Of a stretch of 64,000 nt of DNA, positions 27,012-36,308 are shown piece by piece. Positions within the stretch are counted from its first letter, which is position 1; every line of letters starts with the position of its first letter. Below the pieces are notes generated by a model, which was given only the letters and a program-made list of their open reading frames with translations, had not been told where the DNA came from and did no database searches. Source of the DNA: Verrucomicrobia bacterium LP2A (GTDB lineage: Bacteria; Verrucomicrobiota; Verrucomicrobiia; Methylacidiphilales; Methylacidiphilaceae); assembly GCA_000526255.1 (NCBI GenBank), contig JAFS01000002.1:992001-1056000 (forward strand). The letters run 5' to 3'. A program made the position numbers and the translations under genes.

Positions 27012-27743
27012 TTAGTGCTGGGGTAGCGGAGGCAGCCCTTGCCTCGGGCAGAGAGAGAGCAGCTCGCAGTGGAGGCAATCCGGCTTGCGGGCCCGGCAGC
27101 GTTTGCGTCCGTGGAAGATGAGGCGGTTGCTGAAGGCGATCCACTCCTTTCGGGGAATCGCTTTCATGAGGTCGGCTTCGATGCGCTGCGGGAGCTTCTC
27201 CCGGGTCAGGCCAAGCCGATAGGAGACGCGGGCGACATGGGTATCGACGACGACGCCGATCGGGAGAGCAAAGCCATTGCCCAGCACGACGTTCGCGGTC
27301 TTGCGGCCAACGCCGGGCAGCGCAAGCAACGCTTCCATCCTCTTGGGCACCTCTCCTCCCCAGCGTTCGATCAGGATTCGAGCCGCCGCGCGGATATGGC
27401 GCGCCTTGGTGCGAAAGAAGCCGAGGTGGCGTAGAGCGTGCTCCAGATCTTCTAGCGGAGCAGCGGCATAGCTGGCGGCATCCGGATAGCGGGAGAAAAG
27501 CTCGGCGGTGACCCGATTCACCTGCTGGTCCGTGCACTGCGCGGAAAGAATCGTAGCAATCAGCAGCTCCAGAGGATTCCGGTAATGGAGAGCCGGCCGG
27601 CTCTCCGGGTAGGCGGTGGCGAGGCGCAGGCAAATGGCAGCGGCTCTTCTCCTCTCCGCTCGGGCGGGATCCGGGGAAGCGTTCTTGCCGGGCCCGCGTC
27701 GTTTCGCGATCGCCGCCTCGGCGCCTTCAGCTGCTACCGACAT
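27012..27743 (-). CDS. nth: Endonuclease III
   Basis: A 243-residue DNA glycosylase/AP lyase that removes oxidised pyrimidines. The helix-hairpin-helix LPGVGRKTANVVLGN carries the catalytic Lys, VDTHVARVSYRLG holds the catalytic Asp, and the 4Fe-4S loop is CRARKPDCLHCELLSLC with the expected C-x6-C-x2-C-x5-C spacing. About 35 N-terminal residues are Arg- and Ala-rich and extra relative to E. coli. The start overlaps the end of rimO by 17 bases, on the same strand, so the genes are probably co-transcribed. Confidence 0.95.
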   Translation of the reverse strand: MSVAAEGAEAAIAKRRGPGKNASPDPARAERRRAAAICLRLATAYPESRPALHYRNPLELLIATILSAQCTDQQVNRVTAELFSRYPDAASYAAAPLEDLEHALRHLGFFRTKARHIRAAARILIERWGGEVPKRMEALLALPGVGRKTANVVLGNGFALPIGVVVDTHVARVSYRLGLTREKLPQRIEADLMKAIPRKEWIAFSNRLIFHGRKRCRARKPDCLHCELLSLCPRQGLPPLPQH

Positions 27744-29118
27744 GAGCAGTCTCCCTGGCGATCAAGTCATAATCGGAGACTCCCCGAACGACGACCTCGG
27801 CGAAGGTTCCCGGGGTCAGCTTCGGAGAGACAAAGACCCTTCCGTCAACCTCCGGGGCGTCGGAGGCGGAACGGGCCATCCCGGGGGAATCGACCAAGAC
27901 TCGAATGCGTCGCCCGATCCAAGCGGGGGCTCGGCTTCGGACGATCTCCTTTTGCCGTGCCATGAGCTCTTCCCACCGTCTCTTCTTCTCGGCTTCGGGA
28001 ACCTGTCCCGCGTGCCGGGCGGAGCGGGTTCCCTCTTCCTGAGAATAGGAGAAGACGCCGAGGTGGTCGAAGCGGGCTTCGCCGACGAAGCGGAGGAGCT
28101 TCTGAAAGTCTTCTTCGCTCTCTCCGGGAAAGCCGACCAGGAACGTCGTCCGTAAGATAACCCCAGGGATGCCTTGGCGAAAAGCGGCGAGGAGCGCGCG
28201 CAATTGCGCTTCGGATGTACCCCGTTGCATCCGCTCGAGAACAGGGTCGGCAATGTGCTGGAAGGGAACGTCGACGTAGCGCACCAGCTTGCGCGCCCGG
28301 GCAAACGTCTCGATGAGACGCTCGCTCCAATGCGCGGGATGGGTATAAAGCACCCGAATCCAGAAGTCTCCCGGAATCTCATCCAAGGCGGAGAGAAGAT
28401 CGGCGAGAGTCTCTCCCTCGCTCGAGCCAACTGCCACCGTTCCGCTCCGAAGGCGATCCTTGCCGAAATAGGTTGAATCCTGGGAGATCAAAATCACCTC
28501 CCGGACGCCGCGGGCGATGAGTGCTTCCACTTCCTGGACGATTGAGGCGATCGTCCGGCTCCGGAATCGGCCGCGGATGCGCGGAATGATGCAGAAGGTG
28601 CAGGGATGGTTGCATCCTTCTGCGATCTTGACGTAGGCCAAATGGCCAGGAGTGAGCGGAAAGCGAGGCGAGGAGAAGTCGGGAAGAAAGCGGGAGTCGG
28701 AGGAGATCGCCTCGCGGCGCGAGCCTCCGGCCGGAAACAGAAGATGCGAGAGATGCTCGGCGATCCTGTCGACCTCGTCGAGGCCGAGAAAGAGATCCAC
28801 CTCCGGGAGAAGCGCGGGGAGATCCTCGCGATAGCGCTGAGAAAGGCACCCGGTCACGACGATCTTCTGCCGCTCCTCTCTCCCCGAGCTCTCGCGCTCT
28901 TGGTGGGAGGAGAGGACCGTGCGAATCGCCTCCTCTTTGGCCGGGTCGATGAATCCGCAGGTGTTGACGATGAGGATGTCCGAGGAAGCCGGATCAAAAG
29001 AGACGGCCGCCCCCGCCTCCGCCAGGCGACCGAGCATGATCTCCGCGTCGATCAGGTTCTTGGCGCACCCGAGGGGAATCATCCCGACCGTCTTCCCCTC
29101 CAGAGATGGGGAAGTCAT
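27727..29118 (-). CDS. rimO: Ribosomal protein S12 methylthiotransferase RimO
   Basis: A 463-residue radical SAM enzyme that adds a methylthio group to an Asp of ribosomal protein S12. The N-terminal UPF0004 domain opens with the family block GCAKNLIDAE and NTCGFI. The radical SAM cysteines are in CNHPCTFC at about 155-162, and PFQHIADPVLERM, VGFPGES and EGT follow in order. The C-terminal TRAM domain is short. PQGCAKN-type RimO is distinguished from MiaB by GCAKN. I chose the ATG at 29118, which overlaps the stop of rodZ by four bases. Confidence 0.95.
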   Translation of the reverse strand: MTSPSLEGKTVGMIPLGCAKNLIDAEIMLGRLAEAGAAVSFDPASSDILIVNTCGFIDPAKEEAIRTVLSSHQERESSGREERQKIVVTGCLSQRYREDLPALLPEVDLFLGLDEVDRIAEHLSHLLFPAGGSRREAISSDSRFLPDFSSPRFPLTPGHLAYVKIAEGCNHPCTFCIIPRIRGRFRSRTIASIVQEVEALIARGVREVILISQDSTYFGKDRLRSGTVAVGSSEGETLADLLSALDEIPGDFWIRVLYTHPAHWSERLIETFARARKLVRYVDVPFQHIADPVLERMQRGTSEAQLRALLAAFRQGIPGVILRTTFLVGFPGESEEDFQKLLRFVGEARFDHLGVFSYSQEEGTRSARHAGQVPEAEKKRRWEELMARQKEIVRSRAPAWIGRRIRVLVDSPGMARSASDAPEVDGRVFVSPKLTPGTFAEVVVRGVSDYDLIARETAHVGSS

Positions 29119-30182
29119 GGGGTCGGCAGAGTCAGTTCCTGCGCGGGAGAGGAGTTGGAGGCCATCGAGACCGTCTGTCCGTCCAGGACGATGTCGACGA
29201 CGGAGCTTTTCGCTACCTTGATCTGAAACTTCGGCCCGAGAAACTCCTTGCGTTCTCCCGCAAGCAAAACGCCTGCGAAGAGCTGGCGGCGGTGGCCGTC
29301 CTCGATGACGCTCACGTGGACCCACGATTCCTTCCTGGCTTGAAGAACCAGGTGATATGCCTTGGTTCGGGAGGGGAGATCGACCGCTGGGGGAGCAGCT
29401 GAAGCAGAGGATTCAGCCGACTGGGCTGCCTCGTCATTCGTCTCTGCCTCCTCGGGTGACTCTCTGGAGGAGGGTGACTCCGCCTGTGGTGCGTCTGCAT
29501 CTTCGCCGGGGCGGACCGGGATCGCCCGAGCCACGCGGACCGGGGGTTCGGCGACCGCAGGGGAATCGACGGGCTGGGCATTCACGGGAATAGCCCGGCG
29601 GACCTCCATTACAGCCGGAGGCAAGGGGGGGAGCGGCTGCCGCTTGCGCATCTGCGCCTCCACCGGCTTGCGGGCGGACCTGGCTTCGGGGGAGAGCTCT
29701 AGGTCGGTGATTTCCTTGGGTTCGGAAGGCGAGGGCCGCCGATACGAGGCGACTTGGTAGACGCGGTAGGCGCCGACCGCGCACATGAGAGCAAACAGCC
29801 CGGCGGCCACCAGGAAGGCGACGAGCTGGGGAGTGATCCACGGGCGTCTGGGAGCGGTCTCTGCCCGGCCCATCAGGAAAAGAGGCTTCTGGGTAGGGAA
29901 GGGACCTTTACGCATCGGCCAAAACGCCTGGTCCAGCTGCTCGAGCAGTGCCTTCTCGTCCAGATGGAGAACTCGGGAGTAGGTGCGGAGGAAATTACGC
30001 ACGTACGCCGGAGCGGCGAACCCTCGATAGTCGTCCTGTTCCAGAGCCACGAGCTGCTCCGGCAAAATCTTCGTGGCCTTGGAGGCCGTATGGATGCTCC
30101 ATCCCAGCGCAGAGCGCGCCTCCTGCAATTGGTGGCCGATGCTCTTGCCGGGCGGGAGCCGCTTCACGTTCTCGATTGCCAT
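29115..30182 (-). CDS. rodZ: RodZ-like cytoskeletal protein (HTH, TM, DUF4115)
   Basis: A 355-residue bitopic protein. The N-terminus has a RodZ-type HTH (residues about 15-75: IGHQLQEARSALGWS, TKILPEQLVALEQDDY), which in RodZ binds MreB rather than DNA. One transmembrane segment lies at about 118-140, followed by a long Pro-, Ala- and Glu-rich linker and a C-terminal beta-rich domain (SWVHVSVIEDG, RKEFLGPKFQIKVAKSSVVDIVLDG). Coordinates cell-shape synthesis with MreB. It lies 14 bases after ftsK and overlaps rimO, forming a shape-division-modification cluster. The assignment as RodZ is from architecture, so the partner is inferred. Confidence 0.85.
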   Translation of the reverse strand: MAIENVKRLPPGKSIGHQLQEARSALGWSIHTASKATKILPEQLVALEQDDYRGFAAPAYVRNFLRTYSRVLHLDEKALLEQLDQAFWPMRKGPFPTQKPLFLMGRAETAPRRPWITPQLVAFLVAAGLFALMCAVGAYRVYQVASYRRPSPSEPKEITDLELSPEARSARKPVEAQMRKRQPLPPLPPAVMEVRRAIPVNAQPVDSPAVAEPPVRVARAIPVRPGEDADAPQAESPSSRESPEEAETNDEAAQSAESSASAAPPAVDLPSRTKAYHLVLQARKESWVHVSVIEDGHRRQLFAGVLLAGERKEFLGPKFQIKVAKSSVVDIVLDGQTVSMASNSSPAQELTLPTP

Positions 30183-30196
30183 GACGGAGCACGCCT

Positions 30197-32539
30197 TTAT
30201 GCTGTCGGGACAGGGCCGTCAAGATCGGCGAGAATCTCCCTGGGCTTGGCGCCGTTTTCCGGTCCGACCAATCCTCGATCCTGGAGCAGGTCCATTACCC
30301 ACGCCGCCCGATTGTAGCCCAGCCGCAAGCGTCGTTGCAGAAGGGATGTGCTGGCGCGCCTTTCTTGCCAGAGGATTTCCAAGCACTTCTGGACCAACTC
30401 ACGATCCGTGTCCGACAGGCTGCTGGCGACGGACTCCCCGGCGAGCTGCTGATGAAGCTCGTTCTCGATCGCCGGCCCTCCTTGGGCGCGAACGTAGTCC
30501 ACAACCTCGGCAACCTCCTCTTCCGAGACATAAGCTCCCTGCCCTCGGACCATGTGACCGACGCCCGGCGGCACGTAGAGAAAATCTCCTTTCCCTAATA
30601 GATTCTCAGCACCATTTTCGTCGAGGATGACGCGGGAGTCAAGCGAACTGCTGACCTGGAAGGCGATCCGGCTGGGGATGTTGGCCTTGATGACCCCCGT
30701 AACTACTTCCCTTCGCGGAGTTTGGGTTGCGACGATCAGATGAATGCCAGCGGCTCGGGCCTTTGCCGATAGCCGTGCGATCGCGACCTCCACGTCCGCG
30801 GATGCGGTCTGCATCAAGTCAGCCAGCTCATCTACGATCACGACGATGGAGGGAAGCGGCTTGGGACCTTCCTCCTCGGCGACTCCCGTACCGGTACCAT
30901 CCGAGGAAGCTGGGGATGCCTTGCGTTGAGCAGAAAGCTCCTTGAGAGCGTGCGTGTTGTAGGCGGCGATGTTGCGCACCCCGGCCGACGCCAGGAGCTT
31001 ATACCGCTTGTCCATTTCGACGATTACCCACTTGAGAGCGGTAATCACCTTCTTGGGATCGACTACGACCGGCACGATCAAGTGCGGGATGCCGTTGTAG
31101 ATCTGCAGCTCGACCTGCTTTGGATCGACCAGAATGAGGCGTAGCTCTTCCGGGCCGAAGCGAAAGAGCAGCGAAAGCACCAGCGAGTTCACGCAGACCG
31201 ACTTGCCCGAGCCCGTTGCTCCCGCGATGAGCAGATGCGGCATCTCCGCGAGGTCGGCGATCAGCGGTTGGCCGTAGACGTCCTTGCCGAGAGCGATCGG
31301 GAGGCGCGCCCGGGTCTGCTGGAACTCGGGGAGGCCGAGGATATCCCGGAGAGCCACGGCCGACTTGTTCGGATTCGGAATTTCGACTCCGACGCTATCC
31401 TTGCCCGGGATCGGGGCGAGGATGTTGATTTTTTCTGCGCGGGTGGCTCGGGCGATGTCCCTTTGCAGGCTCAGGATCCGATCGACACGAACTCCCTCCG
31501 CCGGATAGAGCTCGAAGCGGATGACCGTGGGTCCCTTCGTGATGGTTCCGAGGGCGGTCTCAATGCCGAAGCTGGCGAGAGTCTTGACGAGGAGATCCCC
31601 TGTCGCGCGAAGGTGGTTGTCGCCAGGGTCGCCTTTGCGAGGAGCGGGGCTTTCCCGGAGCAGACGGAGCGCGGGAGGACAATAATCAGTGGAGCTTCCG
31701 GCCGAGGTTGTCCGGGGAAGGGCCTCCGGCGACCGCTTGCGGATCGGATCGGTCTCGGCCGGGGAAGAAGGCGGGGGAGAATAGCGCGGCGGCGTCCGCT
31801 CCGCCGCATCGATGATCTCGGGCGAGGCCGTTTCCCTCCGTGCGACGAGGCGGTTCTCCTTCCTGGACAGCTTCCGGGAAATGAGCCTCTCCTCTTCCGC
31901 GAGCTTCCGTTCGGCGATCTCGATTTGACCGCGAACTCCCTCTCGTCGGAGGCGCTCTTCCCGGTAGGCGGCCCAGCGATCCTCGGCCCACCGCGTCATC
32001 CGGATCAAGCTGCGGATCGGCTCCGCCTCGTAGAGGATGATCAGCAAAAGGAGACAGACGATCCCGAGGAGGATCTGGCTTCCCGTCTTCCCGAACGCTG
32101 GGGAGAGCAAGGGGCGGTCGAGCAGCTCGCCGATAAACCCTCCCGTGCTGCCGATGTTCACGCGGGCCCGCAATTCGCTGCCGAAGTAGGGCTGGACATT
32201 GAAGAGCCCGGAGGCTGCGATCAAAAAGAGAGCCGTCCAGAGAAGCTTTCGGCTCCAGGCTACGCGAACCTGCAGGCTGAACGCCATCCCGGCGGTCAGC
32301 AGCAGGAAGGGAATCAGGTAGGCACCGAGGCCGAAGAGGGAGTAGAGGGCGAAGGCCGTGTAGGCTCCGAGCGGTCCGATGGCGTTTGCCGCCTCGACCC
32401 GGTTGGGCCACTGGTTGTAGGCGATGTCGCCGGGACGGTACGAGACGAGGCTCAGAAGCAGGAGGAGCGCGAGTCCGAAACAGAAGATGCTGCCGATCTC
32501 CGCCAGGAGGCGACTCTTGGTTTTTTCCCAGAGCTTCAC
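30197..32539 (-). CDS. ftsK: DNA translocase FtsK
   Basis: A 780-residue septal DNA pump that moves the dif region during division. Four to five hydrophobic segments occupy about residues 10-175. A charged and Pro-rich linker follows to about 330. The motor has Walker A GATGSGKSV near residue 438-446 and Walker B in IVVIVDELADLM. The C-terminal winged-helix gamma domain (residues about 705-765, DRELVQKCLEILWQERRAS) reads KOPS DNA. The start is a GTG at 32539. It is a guess, as the frame stays open upstream with no homology. The linker is short compared with E. coli FtsK. Confidence 0.93.
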   Translation of the reverse strand: MKLWEKTKSRLLAEIGSIFCFGLALLLLLSLVSYRPGDIAYNQWPNRVEAANAIGPLGAYTAFALYSLFGLGAYLIPFLLLTAGMAFSLQVRVAWSRKLLWTALFLIAASGLFNVQPYFGSELRARVNIGSTGGFIGELLDRPLLSPAFGKTGSQILLGIVCLLLLIILYEAEPIRSLIRMTRWAEDRWAAYREERLRREGVRGQIEIAERKLAEEERLISRKLSRKENRLVARRETASPEIIDAAERTPPRYSPPPSSPAETDPIRKRSPEALPRTTSAGSSTDYCPPALRLLRESPAPRKGDPGDNHLRATGDLLVKTLASFGIETALGTITKGPTVIRFELYPAEGVRVDRILSLQRDIARATRAEKINILAPIPGKDSVGVEIPNPNKSAVALRDILGLPEFQQTRARLPIALGKDVYGQPLIADLAEMPHLLIAGATGSGKSVCVNSLVLSLLFRFGPEELRLILVDPKQVELQIYNGIPHLIVPVVVDPKKVITALKWVIVEMDKRYKLLASAGVRNIAAYNTHALKELSAQRKASPASSDGTGTGVAEEEGPKPLPSIVVIVDELADLMQTASADVEVAIARLSAKARAAGIHLIVATQTPRREVVTGVIKANIPSRIAFQVSSSLDSRVILDENGAENLLGKGDFLYVPPGVGHMVRGQGAYVSEEEVAEVVDYVRAQGGPAIENELHQQLAGESVASSLSDTDRELVQKCLEILWQERRASTSLLQRRLRLGYNRAAWVMDLLQDRGLVGPENGAKPREILADLDGPVPTA

Positions 32540-32848
32540 AGCGTACTCTATCGCGCCCGATGGGGGAGGGGCAATCGTTGATTCGTCTGCTCCACAAGGC
32601 AAGCAACGAGGGAGACGGGGTCGGGGAAAAGCCCAAGGGCACCCGAGGAAAAAGTCCTTGCCTTTCCGGAGCCCTTGACGCTTGAGTGAACTCATCCTTT
32701 GGACAACCGGAAAGCGGCGTCTACGGGACCACGGGGAGACGCAGACCTGAGGGGTAGCGTTTGTCGATCGGCCCCGGTTGGAGAAATGGGCGAAGAAATT
32801 GGGAAAAAAAGCAGTAAGAAAAAGCAGTAAGAAATAGGAGGATTCCCT
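32540..32848. other. 309-base intergenic region between ftsK and sodA
   Basis: No gene is seen here. The right end holds two exact, adjacent copies of the 13-mer AAAAAGCAGTAAG (32807-32819 and 32820-32832), then TAGGAGG as the sodA ribosome site. A TTGACG at 32674 with a weak partner is a possible promoter. GACGC/GCGTT near 32743-32765 can form a small hairpin. I saw no known riboswitch motif, in particular no yybP-ykoY (manganese) consensus. Confidence 0.5.
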
Positions 32849-33463
32849 ATGGCATACGAAATCCCTCAGCTTCCCTATCCGTTGGAGGCGTTGGAGCCCT
32901 ACGTCAGCACGATGACGATGGATTGCCACTACAATGGCCATCATAAGGCCTATGTGAACAATCTGAACAAGGCTCTCGCCGACCATCCGGAGCTGGCGGC
33001 GAAGAGTCCGGAAGAGTTGATCCGGAACCTGAGCGCCGTTCCGGAAAAGATCCGTACCGCAGTGCGGAACAACGGCGGGGGCCACGTCAATCACTCGATG
33101 TTCTGGAAGATGATGGCTCCTCGCGCCGGTGGAGAGCCTTCCGGGAAGCTTCTCCAGACGCTGCAATCCGCCTTCGGCAGCTTCGCCGAATTCCAAGGGA
33201 AGTTCGAGGCGGCGGGTTTGGGCCGATTCGGGAGCGGCTGGGTCTGGCTCGTGCGCAATCCGTCCGGGGGGCTCGAGATCACCTCTACGCCCAATCAGGA
33301 CAGCCCGCTCATGGAGGGCGGCTATCCCCTTCTCGGATGCGATGTCTGGGAGCATGCCTACTATTTGAAATACCAGTTTCGCCGAGGAGACTGGCTCAAG
33401 GCGTTCTGGAGCATCGTGAACTGGACGGAGGTCGAGCGGCGCCTCGATGCGAAGGGGACGTAA
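32849..33463 (+). CDS. sodA: Superoxide dismutase, manganese type
   Basis: A 204-residue enzyme that converts superoxide to peroxide and oxygen. The metal ligands are His27, His82 (HVNH), Asp165 and His169 (DVWEHAYY). Gln150 in NQDSPL, at the usual second-sphere site for Mn enzymes, favours manganese over iron. No signal peptide is visible, so it is cytosolic. Ribosome site TAGGAGG is ideal. Divergent from ftsK and monocistronic as judged from the next gene being on the other strand. Confidence 0.95.
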   Translation: MAYEIPQLPYPLEALEPYVSTMTMDCHYNGHHKAYVNNLNKALADHPELAAKSPEELIRNLSAVPEKIRTAVRNNGGGHVNHSMFWKMMAPRAGGEPSGKLLQTLQSAFGSFAEFQGKFEAAGLGRFGSGWVWLVRNPSGGLEITSTPNQDSPLMEGGYPLLGCDVWEHAYYLKYQFRRGDWLKAFWSIVNWTEVERRLDAKGT

Positions 33464-33517
33464 GGCTCCTTAGCGGAAGCGGCTCGGGGCGTCTGCCCCG
33501 AACGGTTCCCGCGCGCT

Positions 33518-33832
33518 CTAGAACGCCAGAAGCTCGTCGGTGCCGGAGATCAGATCCGCGAGCAAACCGAGCCCGCCGTAGGTCACACCGGGATTCCTCG
33601 GGAGAGAGCGGCGCATGGCGGCGTAAGCGCAGCCGAAGAGTCGCAGTTGCGGGTCGGCTAGGGGGAGAAGAGAGTCGATTTCCCGGATCCCGTCGTCGAG
33701 ACAGTAGAGATAGATCTGCTCTCCTTGCGCCCTTCGTTCTTCCAACGTCTTGAGAAACTGGGTAAACTCCTCGTTCCTCCGATCGACCGTCAGGAGAAGG
33801 CAGAGTTGTCTAGGGGAGGAAGGGCTTGGCAT
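33518..33832 (-). CDS. DsrE-like small protein
   Basis: A 104-residue protein with the pattern of the DsrE/DsrF-like fold: a first strand QLCLLLTVD, a helix rich in acids and Arg, YLYCLDDGI with one Cys, LFGCAYAAMR with a second Cys and a Leu-rich C-terminus. The two Cys could match the active Cys of sulfur relay proteins, but no other relay gene is adjacent. The ATG at 33832 is antiparallel to the ATG of the next gene, both lying in one CATG (33830-33833). No good ribosome site is seen on this strand, so the start is uncertain; a longer frame reaches 33940. Confidence 0.55.
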   Translation of the reverse strand: MPSPSSPRQLCLLLTVDRRNEEFTQFLKTLEERRAQGEQIYLYCLDDGIREIDSLLPLADPQLRLFGCAYAAMRRSLPRNPGVTYGGLGLLADLISGTDELLAF

Positions 33833-34430
33833 GCGGAGAAAAGCGCTAACGGGGAACGGGGCGAGCGGGAACCTTCCCTCGCATCGGACGAAACGGAGCG
33901 GCCATACCGCTATTCTTCCTCGGCGCGTCTGCCGGCGCAAGGTCCTCTACGGAAGATTTGCCTTTCTTCTCTTCTTGGCGCAGCTTGGCCCGGTGACGCC
34001 GCTTCCCTGCTCGACGGCTGCCGAGACCAGGGCGGCACCTGTGCGGCTTTCCGTCGGATCGGGTCGCCTGACTGTCGAGGTGGCGCGGACGAACGAGGAG
34101 CTCTCCCGCGGACTCATGTTCCGCCGAAGCTTAGATCGGGATGCGGGAATGCTCTTCTTACTCCCGCGCGAGGGAGTGGCATCGTTCTGGATGGCGAACA
34201 CGACCATTCCGCTTTCCGTCGCGTTTCTCGACCGAAACGGCACGATCCTCGAAATCCACGATCTCGAGCCGCTCGACACCCGCATTGTCTCCAGTGAAAG
34301 CGCGCGGGTCCGGTTTGCCCTCGAAGTCAATCGCGACTGGTTTAGCCGCCACGGCGTTCGAGCGGGCGAGTCGGTCCGCCCGGAGGGAGCGAGCTGGCGG
34401 CAGCTCGCCGGCCAGAAAGAAAATCCATGA
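33831..34430 (+). CDS. Exported DUF192 protein
   Basis: A 199-residue protein. A basic N-terminus is followed by a hydrophobic segment (residues about 44-58, FAFLLFLAQLGPV), a likely signal or anchor. The mature domain has the DUF192 signatures ELSRGLMFRRSL, GMLFLLPREG, FWMANTTIPLSVAFLD and ARFALEVNRDW. DUF192 proteins are periplasmic or secreted with unknown role. The ribosome site GGGGAGGA at about 33813-33820 supports this start. It ends four bases into the PHP-phosphatase gene (ATGA). Confidence 0.8.
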   Translation: MRRKALTGNGASGNLPSHRTKRSGHTAILPRRVCRRKVLYGRFAFLLFLAQLGPVTPLPCSTAAETRAAPVRLSVGSGRLTVEVARTNEELSRGLMFRRSLDRDAGMLFLLPREGVASFWMANTTIPLSVAFLDRNGTILEIHDLEPLDTRIVSSESARVRFALEVNRDWFSRHGVRAGESVRPEGASWRQLAGQKENP

Positions 34431-35206
34431 ATCCGTTCAGCGACTATCACATGCACCCGCAGGGGCACCGCCTGCAGCCCTACGACCGCGACTTGCTGGA
34501 ACCCTGGTCGAAAGCCGCCCGCACGCGCGGGATTCGCAACTTCGCCATCACCGATCATGACCGGTATCATGAGGGGGTCGACTTCGAGGCCTTTCGGCGA
34601 TGGCGCGAGGAAAATAGCGACTTAACGATTCGTATGGGGATCGAGCTCGACAACGATCCCCAGAGCAGCGAAGAGGGGCTCGCATGGGTGCGGCGGAACT
34701 GGGAGAAGCTCGACTTCGTTTTGGGCTCCGTCCATTTTCTGGGGAATTGGCCATTTGATCGTGCCGGGGAGGATGTCGGCTTTGCACGGCGGCCGATCGA
34801 GGAGATTTACCACGAATACGCGGGCGCCTTACGGTCGCTCGTGCAGCGCGGCTGGATCGATTGCCTGGCCCACCTCGACTTGATCAAGATCTTCGGATTT
34901 CGGCCGAAAGCGGGCTTCCTCGTCTACTTCGAGGAAGTATTAGTTCTTGCGCGGGAAAAGGACTTGGCGCTCGAGATCAGCACGGCGGGGTGGAGAAAGC
35001 CGGTCGGCGAGGCCTACCCCGACGAAGCCATCTTGCGACGAGCCAAAGAGCTGGGCATCCCCTTCACCTTCGCTTCCGACGCCCATTCCTCCTTTCAGAT
35101 CGGGGAAGACTATGAGCGGCTTTCCCGGCTGCTCGAAAAATTGGACATTCGCGAAGTCGCCCTCTTCGAAGGGCATCGGCGGACGCTCGTTCCGATCGCC
35201 GCGTAA
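34427..35206 (+). CDS. PHP-domain histidinol-phosphatase (HisJ/K type)
   Basis: A 259-residue metallophosphatase. The PHP signature DYHMHPQGH is at residues 6-14, TDHD at 42-45, GIELDN near 71, GSVHFL near 100, AHLDL near 141, STAG near 180 and the ASDAHS block near 215 close the trinuclear metal site. HisK-type enzymes dephosphorylate histidinol phosphate in histidine synthesis. Its overlap with the DUF192 gene shows co-translation but not a shared role. Other PHP phosphatases (tRNA-like or polymerase-linked) are less like it. Confidence 0.82.
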   Translation: MNPFSDYHMHPQGHRLQPYDRDLLEPWSKAARTRGIRNFAITDHDRYHEGVDFEAFRRWREENSDLTIRMGIELDNDPQSSEEGLAWVRRNWEKLDFVLGSVHFLGNWPFDRAGEDVGFARRPIEEIYHEYAGALRSLVQRGWIDCLAHLDLIKIFGFRPKAGFLVYFEEVLVLAREKDLALEISTAGWRKPVGEAYPDEAILRRAKELGIPFTFASDAHSSFQIGEDYERLSRLLEKLDIREVALFEGHRRTLVPIAA

Positions 35207-35216
35207 GGATCCCCGG

Positions 35217-36131
35217 CTAGGACGAACCGAACGTGACCGGTTCCGACAGGTGGGAAAGACCGTCCCGAATGCGGAAGAACGCCTTGGCCAGCAGAGTTGG
35301 TGCATCGAGGGCGCCCAGGGTGGGGCGATGATGAAGGGTATCGAAATCGAGGTCGACGATCTTTTCGAGGATGCGACGTCCGCTATGCCAGGTGAGCTCG
35401 ATTTCCCAGCAAAGAGGACGGGGAAGGGTCTCCATGAGGCCATAGCCTTGCTCGAAGAGCTGAAAGGCTCTCCCCACCTCCATGGCGAGCAGGTCCCGGA
35501 ATTCGGAGCTTGCCAGTCCGGCAAAGAGACTCTCCTCGGTAACCCCAAAGCGCTCCATCTCATCTTGCGGGAGATAGATGCGGTCCTTAAGAAGATCGAC
35601 GGAGACGTCCTGCCAAAAGTTGGCGATCTGCAAGGCCGTGCAAATCGCGTCCGATGCGGCGAGCTGTTCCTCTCCCCTCTGACCGTGAATGAGGAGGACA
35701 AGCCGGCCAATCGGATTGGCGCTGCGGCGGCAGTAGTCGAGCAGCTCGGTGAACGAGGCGTAGCGTCGTTTCTCGACGTCCTGCGCGAAAGCGCTGAGGA
35801 GATCCAGGAAGAGTTCGATCGGCAGGCCGAACTGCTGGATCGTGTGGTGGAGAGCCACGAAAACCGCGTCCGCCGGTGCGCTTGCCGGATCGCGGAGTGC
35901 GGTTTCGAAACGGCGCAGACCGTTCCGTCGTCCCGAGGCCGTCCGCTCCGGAGAAGTCTGCTCGGAGGGGGAGTTGTATCCCTCATCGGCAATGTCATCG
36001 GCCAGCCGCGCGAATGCATAGACGGCGTGGATATGAGGTTGCAAGGGCCGGCGGACCAGAAGGCCAACAGGGAAGTTTTCGTAATGCTGAGCGATGCGCC
36101 GACAGGCGGCGTAGGCTGTTTCGAGGGTCAC
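35217..36131 (-). CDS. hpnC: HpnC-like squalene/phytoene synthase family protein
   Basis: A 304-residue trans-isoprenyl diphosphate synthase. The first Asp motif is DDIAD (residues 45-49), the second NFWQDVSVDLLKDRIYLP at about 168-185. Family members condense two farnesyl diphosphates. HpnC acts in the HpnC-HpnD-HpnE route by converting presqualene diphosphate to hydroxysqualene. The length and N-terminal block YENFPVGLLV are typical of HpnC. HpnD and HpnE are not in the window, and ispA, shc and hpnG lie 20 kb away. A single-step squalene synthase cannot be excluded. It converges with the PHP gene, ten bases apart. Confidence 0.75.
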   Translation of the reverse strand: MTLETAYAACRRIAQHYENFPVGLLVRRPLQPHIHAVYAFARLADDIADEGYNSPSEQTSPERTASGRRNGLRRFETALRDPASAPADAVFVALHHTIQQFGLPIELFLDLLSAFAQDVEKRRYASFTELLDYCRRSANPIGRLVLLIHGQRGEEQLAASDAICTALQIANFWQDVSVDLLKDRIYLPQDEMERFGVTEESLFAGLASSEFRDLLAMEVGRAFQLFEQGYGLMETLPRPLCWEIELTWHSGRRILEKIVDLDFDTLHHRPTLGALDAPTLLAKAFFRIRDGLSHLSEPVTFGSS

Positions 36132-36308
36132 CTGCTCCTTCTTTTCCGAAAGGGAGCGCTTGTCAACAGGGAATAGACGTGGCTACCCCATGGGCAAGGG
36201 ACGATCGGCGACCGGGCAAAATAGGAAATCGGGAAGAGGGGGAGGTTCCCCCGCGGTCGGGAGTTGTCTGCCGCTCGTCCCGTTCCATGGATGAGGATGT
36301 CTCTTGCT

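Noticed and set aside
32540-32848. A manganese (yybP-ykoY) riboswitch before sodA
   Set aside because: The region has GGGGAGA- and GGGGTAG-like bits, but not the ordered loops of the consensus.
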